Shown here piece by piece: positions 56,603 through 64,000 of a stretch of DNA of 64,000 nt; the stretch's first letter is position 1; every line of letters begins with the position of its first letter. Source of the stretch: Megalopta genalis. Lineage: Eukaryota > Arthropoda > Insecta > Hymenoptera > Halictidae. The notes under the pieces are model-generated. The model was not told the origin of the DNA. It did no database searches and saw only the letters and a program-made list of their open reading frames with translations. The position numbers and the translations under genes are program-made. The stretch lies in NCBI RefSeq assembly GCF_051020955.1, contig NC_135013.1:868001-932000 (forward strand). The letters are read 5' to 3'.

Positions 56603-57919
56603 AACCTGTTAACCCTGGATGATGATTTATCTCGTCGTTTATCTTCATTCGTTTGTTAATTCAATTAGTAGAATGTTACAAATTCTCTCCGAAATTTGGG
56701 CTTCTTTTTATAGATTTCTTTACTTAAGAAGCTATAGTTCTGAAAAACTAGCTCTTCGGTCTGCTCCCAATGAATTTTCTGCATTCAGTTGTGTTTCATG
56801 AGCGAACTCGGAAGAATTTTATTTAAGCTATGATGCAACCAACGAGTCGTCTTGATTCCGGACCCTTACTAGTTTCTCTGAAAGCCATGTATCTCCACGT
56901 TTTAGAACAATAAGGTTCCCGTGGTTTTCGATGGAACCTGCAGCTCGTTAATGGTACCGTTATCAGACTGATACAGATCAAGTTGTTTGTACTTTGCATA
57001 TCGCTGATAATGGCAGTGAGACGGTCGAGCTCGATGGCCTTTGTATTGCTCATGACTACATCCAGAAGTGCTCCCGACGATGTTACTTCGATCTCTGCTT
57101 GCTTCGCAGTAAAATCTGTATAGTCTGAATTTTCTCTGTAGAAAGTTATCCGGTTAACAGGATAAAAAATACGACTGTCGTGTCGCACCGTCGTGTTCCC
57201 GTCGAGCCGTCAACGTACAGAGACGTGCTCGTTCGAGTGTACAAAAGTATTGATGTAAAACAAACGAACTCAGCAACGTTTTCCTCGAAAAAACGGGAAA
57301 GAACGAGCGAACAATGTTAGAAAACACTTTCAGGCTTCGTTAAAAGTATCTTACATACCGTCCATCGAGTATAGACGAAAAAAAGTGACTTGACAATTAG
57401 GGAACGATATGCTGTTAACGTATTTACAATTTTTTCGTTCTTCTTCTTTCATTATATAAATCAAGGTACAATTGTAAATTGCCTCGTGTGGAACGAAAGC
57501 TAATGCGATTCTCTTTACTGTCCTCGGATTATGGTTGATACCCTCAACCTGTTAACCAAGGAAGACGAGTCAACACGCCGGTCTCGTGATCACTTTTCCG
57601 TAGCTCCTCGGTTTTTAACTTGCGAACGAGCATGATTAAAGGATGTTTATGCAAATACAGACGCTCGTGCAGCACTCCGTAAGAACTAGAAGGAGTTACC
57701 ATAGCTTGGGAAAAATTCCTGTTAATGATATTACACGCTAAGAATTACCGTAAAACCCAGAATCCGAATTTAAAATAAAATAGAAATACTACTACATTTA
57801 ACTCTCCGCATGCATGAATGCTATACACTGCATAAAATCCACAATTTATTATTTTCCCAACAAACGGTATCGATATCGCTTGTACTAATATAAATAGTGT
57901 TCACTCGGTTAACAGGTTG
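56603..57919. promoter_or_regulatory. Cluster of AACCTGTTAACC 12-mers
   Basis: Exact copies occur at 56603-56614 and 57546-57557 (forward) and 57908-57919 (reverse). A 10-base match (GGTTAACAGG) is at 57152-57161. They resemble Grainyhead-type ACCTGTT/AACAGGT sites, or could be RNA elements of the epsin 3' UTR. The role is unknown. Confidence 0.35.
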
Positions 57920-59001
57920 AATTGACTATCGAACGAGTAAAAACGCCTCGTACTTGCACGAATATACAATAACTTCCCATTGAAAATTCTCAGAATTTTC
58001 GAGTTTCCCGTAGTAATCAACGTAACCCATCCCGGCGTCGACACGTGAGTTTCCATGAAATTATAAAACGGTCCGATTTTTAATGAACCAGCGACTCCTC
58101 ACCGATAAGAAAATGCATTCCAGCCCACGCTTGTTTCTCCGAAGTGCACGAAATCTGTGCAAATAATGTTGAATCATCGTCGTCGGAATGAAACGTGTGT
58201 GAAATTTCACAAACTAAAATTCGACTCGTACGTTACGCGTACGTAAAACACGATTATTACTTTTTGCAGTGAATTGCTCTCGGACTGCCTCGTCAGCAAG
58301 TACTTCGAGATACTGATAAACACAGTGAATAATCAGCGGACAACACATCGTTTTACCAACATACACGTCTCTCTCAGCAAGATGAATATTTAAGCGGAAG
58401 CACATTTCTGTCGCGTCTCGTGAACTCGTGTGATAAGTCATTTAAACCCGTAAAACCGTTTATAGGATACACGTTGGTGTATCGACAATAGGGCTGTGGA
58501 TGTTACACGCATAACTTTTGTCTAAATCTCTGCGTAAGTTTAACGGCTCTAGATTTCACTTACGCATAGAATAATAAAGATTTGTATTCGCATGAACATC
58601 CATAGTCTATCCATTATTTCGCAAGTATTCTCGTTGCGACATGTTTGACTTTACCGAACCATTTCTAGTCACAGAAAATGATTTAATAAAATAATCCTCT
58701 GGCAAGTTATGTATTTCTATATATTATTTATGTAAATGTTTTGATATTCTCTTAATTACAGCAGGATAGTTAGCAGTCTGTTATATCATTTACGTGGTCA
58801 TTTTGTATGACAAAATGACCCATCGGTTTCGATAGTGACTCACACCGACCCGTACAGGTTTATGATGTACATATTCTGATCTCCATAATTAGGAAATTGT
58901 AAAATATACTGTACATACACGTATACACCGTTTCCATGAGCAATTTTCTCATTATATTTGGTACACGATTTGCAACGATCAAAAATGTGTTTCGAATGGA
59001 A

Positions 59002-59004
<3 letters not shown>

Positions 59005-59046
<42 letters not shown>

Positions 59047-59073
59047 ATGTGTGTGTGTGTGTGTGTGTGTGTA
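59005..59073. repeat. (GT)n microsatellite
   Basis: A GT run of about 69 bases is interrupted by a GCGCGCGC patch and two TATG units. Confidence 0.95.
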
Positions 59074-59641
59074 TGAACAACAATGTCTCCAGGCAAATTG
59101 AAAACAAATGCACTTTTCGTTTTGAACATTTGCTCACACGAGTTCACAGAAAGCAAAATATGTTTCCACCTTTCGCATCGTCGCTAAACTCCATCAATTA
59201 AAAAGCATGCTACAGCGCGAATGTATAGTAGTTTGTTTTTTTTTCGTTACGAGCCGCGATCGATGCACATTGTTAAGCGTATAAACTTCAAACCGAAGAA
59301 CCCTGTTCGATATATAATATGCTTTTGCAAATCACGATTACAGTCTCACGATCTCGTTAGCCGTAGAAAAAGACGTATATATAAATACAAGAACAAAAGA
59401 ATTGATTCATGACGCGTCGACCACTGCTCCTATCACCATCCCCTCCCGTTTCATGTCTATAGTCCGCCAAAAATATTATTCAATGATTCTATCCTATTAC
59501 CGAGTCAAATCGAGTCATACTTAAAAAATATACTATATATGAAAAAGGTGCTTATAAAATCTAGTTATACACCTTGGGGCCGCGCAAGCATTCGAACACT
59601 TAATTTACACAGTTTTCATCGTTTCCCGTTTCTTGCGCGTG

Positions 59642-59642
<1 letters not shown>

Positions 59643-59681
<39 letters not shown>
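59643..59681. repeat. (CAT)n microsatellite
   Basis: About 13 perfect CAT units. Confidence 0.95.
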
Positions 59682-59682
<1 letters not shown>

Positions 59683-60211
59683 TGAAACAGTTCCCCATTC
59701 ATCGTCGTTACGCGATTAATCTACAAGCGATTCGATCGTAGCGGACGCAAAAAACATTTCTGCGTAATAAGCACGATAGAAATAAACGTTCGCTAGTCTG
59801 TCTCAATTGCTATGTAAAAATAAATGTCGATGTTAGCCGTGTTCATTGTTGAAACTTTGAACGGAGCCCACTAGCGTACTTCCTTAACATTTCTATTTTC
59901 TCATCGATTAACAAGGACCGATCGGGTCGATGATGGTCGCTTTTAATCATTCGTAAAAGACTCGTATTACTTTCAAATGTTAAAACTAGCGTGTTCTGAA
60001 TATTTTTTTCGTTTTTTCTTTTTATTGCGATAGGACGTTTTCACTCTGTCGTCTCTGTGTGGGTACGTGTCTGTGTGTGTGTGTATGTCGTCTATTATCT
60101 TGAAATAAAGCTATTTTATAGCGAGCGAGAAACTTATACCGTACAGGGTTACCGCTAAAAACCTCGAATACTTTTTAGACCACGGTGCTCTTGATTTATC
60201 GACTGACGTCA

Positions 60212-60230
60212 TCGACAATTCTATTGTCGA
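60212..60230. other. Perfect stem-loop just after the epsin stop
   Basis: TCGACAAT and ATTGTCGA are separated by three bases, an 8-bp stem starting two bases past the stop codon in the minus-strand transcript. A role in mRNA stability or localisation is possible but unproven. Confidence 0.5.
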
Positions 60231-60231
60231 G

Positions 60232-63200
60232 CTACGAGAGGAACGGATTCGCTGTAGTAGGTGTATTCGCTGCCCAAGGATCCTGTCGAATCTGATTGAT
60301 CGTAGGACGGGGTGGTGGTGGTGTTACCGTCGCAAATGGATTTGCTGAATACGAGATGGTTGCTGAAAAATTATTCACAACGTTAGTCTATACTCGGTAA
60401 TTGTTTCTACACCACGTATTTTAAGAATATTTCATAAATAAGGAAAATAAAAAAAGAACGGAAACTTTAAGAATAACGCATCCATTAGAAACTGTAAAGA
60501 TAATGCATTCTGTTCACACGTGTATATACAGTCTGATCGAAAACCTTTAACAGTATGTCGTCGGTCTTCGCTGTAAAAGAAAATTTACAACAAAAATTGT
60601 TGTACTCTCTTCAAATACAACATTCGAGTCATGCACTCATGCAGTATAGAGTTGATCACTTTGTTGATACTCACGAATTTATTTCCAATGAAATGCTATT
60701 TTGCAGACAAAATACGTTACAACAAAAAAACACAAATACACACAAATCATTTGTTTTCAAGAAAATTAAATTACTTTAGTGTTTGGAATTCTGTGATTAC
60801 GCTAGAATTCTATCTTGAAATTTTGGTAAACCGTACGCAGCATCCAACAGTAATTATCGTTGGTGAGAATATGTTGGTATAAATATAAATATCGATAGCT
60901 TGAACGAGTCTTTCCAAGATGAATAACTTATTCGATGTTGTCGATATTAACTTAAACGTTACCTGCAGGTGTTGGCGTAGCTGGTTTAATCGCAGAAGTA
61001 CTGACGAGATTATCAAGGTTAACCAGAGCAGAGTTCTCCCCGAGGAACGACTGTGGTGTTTTCTTAACAGCTCCCGTACTTGTAGGTAGATTTTCGGCTA
61101 TGCCTCCCAAATCGAATGGATCTGGTGATAGCGAATCTCCTACAACAATTATCATCACGTGATCCTGTTTCTCAAGAATAAATCTATGTACACAGCATCG
61201 TAGGCGTTGCATTTTGCGTATAGCTTATATAAGCAAAGAAAGATTCGACTTCGCAACCCCTGCAACACTATTCTCTATAAGAAATCAAGCGTACCATTGT
61301 TTACTGGTTGTGGACTAGATCCAAGCTTATTTCTGTTAGTAATTACATCGAACTCGTCTAAGTCGCTCAGCGGGCTGACTCCTGGGTTGTTTTGATTGCC
61401 CGCAGAGAAATTGTTAAAACTAGATCCGGTGCCGTTGAAACCGTTGCTTGTGGTGTTATAATTATTCGAAGATGCAGGCAGATTGAAGCCTATGTTCGGC
61501 GGCGATGGCGCCGCGAAACCAATGTTCTGCGGTGATTGTGCCGCGAAGCCAATGTTCTGCGTTAGGGTGGGGTTGTTGAAAGACGGAGAAGCAGATGTTG
61601 CACCCTCTCGTCCGGCCTTAACAATCGGCACATTAGAACACTCGGATTCATTTGTTGACGAATGTAAATATTCTTCGATTTCTGAAAAGTCTTACTGGCT
61701 TTTTATTTGTTTCAGTTTCAGCGGTAGCGGGCACAGGTGACCAAGGATCTGCTGTAGGTGGAGACGTAACTGGTACAGGTGATGGTGCGGGTGCCCGCCA
61801 CGGATCAATGGAAGCCGCTGAAATTGGACGAACCGTTTAATCATCGTAGAAATAAAATCATAAGTCGTTCATTTAATTCCTCGCAACTTACATGGTCTTT
61901 GTGGTGGAACAGGTGCCCATGGGTCGATCATGGGTGACGTACTACTCGTGTTGGGGGCGCTCCATGGGTCATTCTGCGGCTACGGAATAAAAACCAGTTA
62001 GAGAATTTCGCATCTAATATTTCTAGAAGTTTCAGGGAATAGCACAGTGCTGCAGCAACATTTGCTGTATTAGACAAACATACCTTGTACATATAAAACT
62101 GAGACAAATCCAAAGACTGTTGTGCAACGTGCAAAGAGTACGCAATGTCGTATTAACATGCAATAAGCAGATGCGTAAGTGTCATTTAACTGAAGAGCCT
62201 GATATACCTGTGGCCTGGGCGGGGGTGCGGCGACGGGAACACCCCAAGGATCAGTTTGTGCATTGGCTCCACCGCTGGCTTCTCCTAAATTAACATCCAA
62301 GAGGTCCAGCATATGACTTTGTTTCTCGGTTTGTGGAACTCTGAAAGACATTTGCATCCTTAGGCAAGAAATGAATGTAAATTCTCATCAATGATATTGT
62401 AATGCACGATATTTTCGATATTCGAAATCTGCAATCACTGTCACTAACTTAAAATCTTGCTGGCTCTGACTGAGAGCTAACTGCAGTCTGACGTCGTCAC
62501 TGCGCCTTCTTTGTTCTTCCTGCTCCGCCTCTTCCCTAGACATTGCCAGAGCCAATTGCAGTTGCAGTTCCTCTTCTCCGACTGTTTGTGGCCTTGCAGC
62601 TTCCAATTCGGCTATTTAGTGCGTAGATTATAGTTAGTTAAAGGTTATGTTATAGAATTATACAATGTATCTTTTTTTAGGAAGGTATCAGTCCTCAATG
62701 ACCGACGTGATATTCCTGCGGTTTCAGTTAAGATAAGAAAGACACACTGTATAAAATAATACATTAGTTGTTATTCATACGTCTAGCTGCAGATTCGGAT
62801 CCGAGGCGACACGGTTCCCAATCCTGGAACTAAATCGATAAGATGTTATCATCGTTTAATAACATAATTGCTCGATATTTTTAATACTAATTGTAGAAGA
62901 CATACATCACTGCTCACGGGTGACATAGCATCTAATCCTTCGCTCCCAAACCCGCTAACGGATTGTGTAAATCTTTCCTTAGCTTTCAATGCTCTGGCTC
63001 GTTCGTTTCTTAACCTCTCATCATCTTTTAATAAGGCCACTAGTTGCTTTGCTTTCTCTCTTACGTTCACACCTTGATCTTTAGACCCTTCCATGTATTG
63101 GAAATCTAAAGGTAACGAAAGAAAGCGTCAAGAAAATTTATATTATATTATTATATTGTGATAGACGAAACAACTTACCCTTTAAAGTTTGGATGGCAAA

Positions 63201-63600
63201 AATATTTTCTTTACATTGCTGTGCAACCTTTTCTGATCCTGTTTTAATTAGGTACTCCAAGAGGACTAAAGCTTTGTACACATGCCGCCAATTTTTACCG
63301 TGATCGTTCAATCTTTTCCACAACATCTGCATGATTTCAGTGAAAGCTACAACATTGTATGTTAGGTCAGAAATTTCTGCCATAAGTGTGCTGCTTGGAC
63401 CCCATGGATCATTGCTGGTGGCTTTACGTACTGCTTTCTGTCGAGTGCAACAAGTGTTTGGATTAAACATGACAATAGAGTATTATGATAAAATATTGTT
63501 TAATTACCTGCGCATTGCTATAATTATGGGCAAGATTAACAATGTCTCGCCTAATACCTGCCAGGTTAACCTGCATAACGTCTTGACCTTGTCTTCTCAT
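60232..63600 (-). CDS. lqf: Epsin, clathrin adaptor (liquid facets)
   Basis: Eleven coding exons: 63508-63600, 63179-63437, 62906-63105, 62781-62823, 62449-62611, 62208-62340, 61892-61979, 61696-61817, 61295-61616, 60963-61139 and 60232-60362, about 576 residues with consistent phases. Epsin binds PI(4,5)P2, ubiquitinated cargo, clathrin, AP-2 and EH proteins at the plasma membrane; the fly gene is needed for Notch-ligand endocytosis. The ENTH domain (about residues 9-150) has QVNLAGIRRDIVNLAHNYS, NDPWGPSSTLMAEI and HGKNWRHVYKALVLLEYL. Two ubiquitin-interacting motifs follow (EEELQLQLALAMSREEAEQ; DVRLQLALSQSQQ), then six DPW motifs, a clathrin box LVNLD and two C-terminal NPF motifs. The ATG at 63600 lies right after an acceptor-like TTTTTTAG; the conserved MQVN start is codon 9 (63576). 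The seventh exon could start six bases later. The exon 9 acceptor (TTAAG before GCCGGACG) is the least certain. Confidence 0.97.
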
Positions 63601-64000
63601 CTAAAAAATTACCACCGTATATTACAAGCAGGTAGCAAAATTTGTAATTCTTTCAGAAGCCCATACTTATCATCATCTACATTCGCGTTTATTGTCTATT
63701 AGATTTAATAGATGTTACGAATTTCTCACATAACTGAAATACAATTTCAGTTAAACGCATGTACAAAAAGAAAATGGAGAAAAAGGAAAAGATGATTCGG
63801 TGATAAATATGGGCAATCATTCCATACCAAAGCCATGCGACCAAGTATGTATAAATAGAGAGAAGCAAAAGATCATTTGTAAAATATTTATTCTAGTCTA
63901 CTTTTACCAAATTAACATATTACCACTACTTTCTATTTGATTAGTGTTATAATAAGATGAATGAAAGTAGCTAAAGTAAAAGTGCAATCGACAACAAAGT
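63601..64000 (-). other. Intron or 5' flank of epsin
   Basis: It is AT-rich and begins with a pyrimidine tract and AG on the minus strand directly before the start codon, so a non-coding first exon probably lies beyond the window. Nothing else is recognised. Confidence 0.5.

Larger units (their letters stand above)
55296..60211. other. AT-rich 4.9-kb region between convergent genes
   Basis: No gene is supported. It probably includes the epsin 3' UTR on the minus strand; a minus-strand AATAAA (plus TTTATT at about 55638) near 55640 would allow a UTR of up to 4.6 kb. Two minus-strand frames of 75 (58214-58441) and about 121 codons (56823-57188) look somewhat protein-like but match nothing I know. 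Microsatellites and repeated 12-mers are listed separately. Confidence 0.45.

Noticed and set aside
59005..59156. Frames with VCVCVC or THTHTH repeats
   Set aside because: They are translations of the GT microsatellite.
1..64000. CRISPR arrays, rRNA, prophage or bacterial operons
   Set aside because: The repeats are dispersed hairpins without regular spacers, and the real genes have spliceosomal introns; this is eukaryotic DNA.

Overview
The window looks like a piece of an insect nuclear genome, most likely a hymenopteran (bee, ant or wasp). This is inferred from the CpG-rich, transposon-crowded intergenic DNA, the short introns, and three single-copy animal genes whose proteins read as insect orthologues. 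There are no bacterial operons, no CRISPR array, and no rRNA or tRNA gene that I could support.

Positions 1 to about 49,450 hold almost no recognisable host gene. They are layered mobile-element debris: (i) a 1.7-kb palindrome at the left edge (family M); (ii) two inverted copies of a 1.15-kb terminal-inverted-repeat element (family K) that encode the same 100-residue protein and have 4-bp target duplications; (iii) at least 27 copies or halves of a ~210-bp hairpin MITE (family F) with TA target sites, often bracketing the same internal units (G or J) as larger composites; (iv) nine copies of a ~320-370-bp palindromic MITE with GGGTGTCCC ends (family E); (v) several TTAA-flanked piggyBac-like families (A, B, Q and others) whose ends carry GC-rich palindromes centred on TATA; (vi) mariner remnants; and (vii) a 1.78-kb inverted duplication and two direct duplications. 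Most apparent long open frames here are side effects of CpG-rich composition and low stop-codon density. A possible orphan host exon lies at 21,501-21,578. The single first coding exon of a claudin/PMP22-like four-pass membrane protein lies at 49,590-49,715 on the minus strand.

From about 51.8 kb to the end the DNA is AT-richer and compact, and carries three well supported genes. NUDCD3-like (minus, 52,895-54,155, four coding exons) and a protein C10/C12orf57 homologue (plus, 54,777-55,289, three coding exons) diverge from a 621-bp intergenic segment. The epsin gene liquid facets (minus, 60,232-63,600, eleven coding exons) converges on C10 across about 5 kb of gene-poor DNA, which may include a long epsin 3' UTR. 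NUDCD3 is a dynein/HSP90 co-chaperone and epsin is a clathrin adaptor. Their adjacency suggests no shared pathway beyond ordinary housekeeping clustering.

Exon boundaries of the three genes were set by eye from GT/AG sites, phase consistency and agreement with remembered family motifs. Element boundaries were set from inverted ends and target duplications. Percent identities and family names of most repeats would need alignment and a repeat library.
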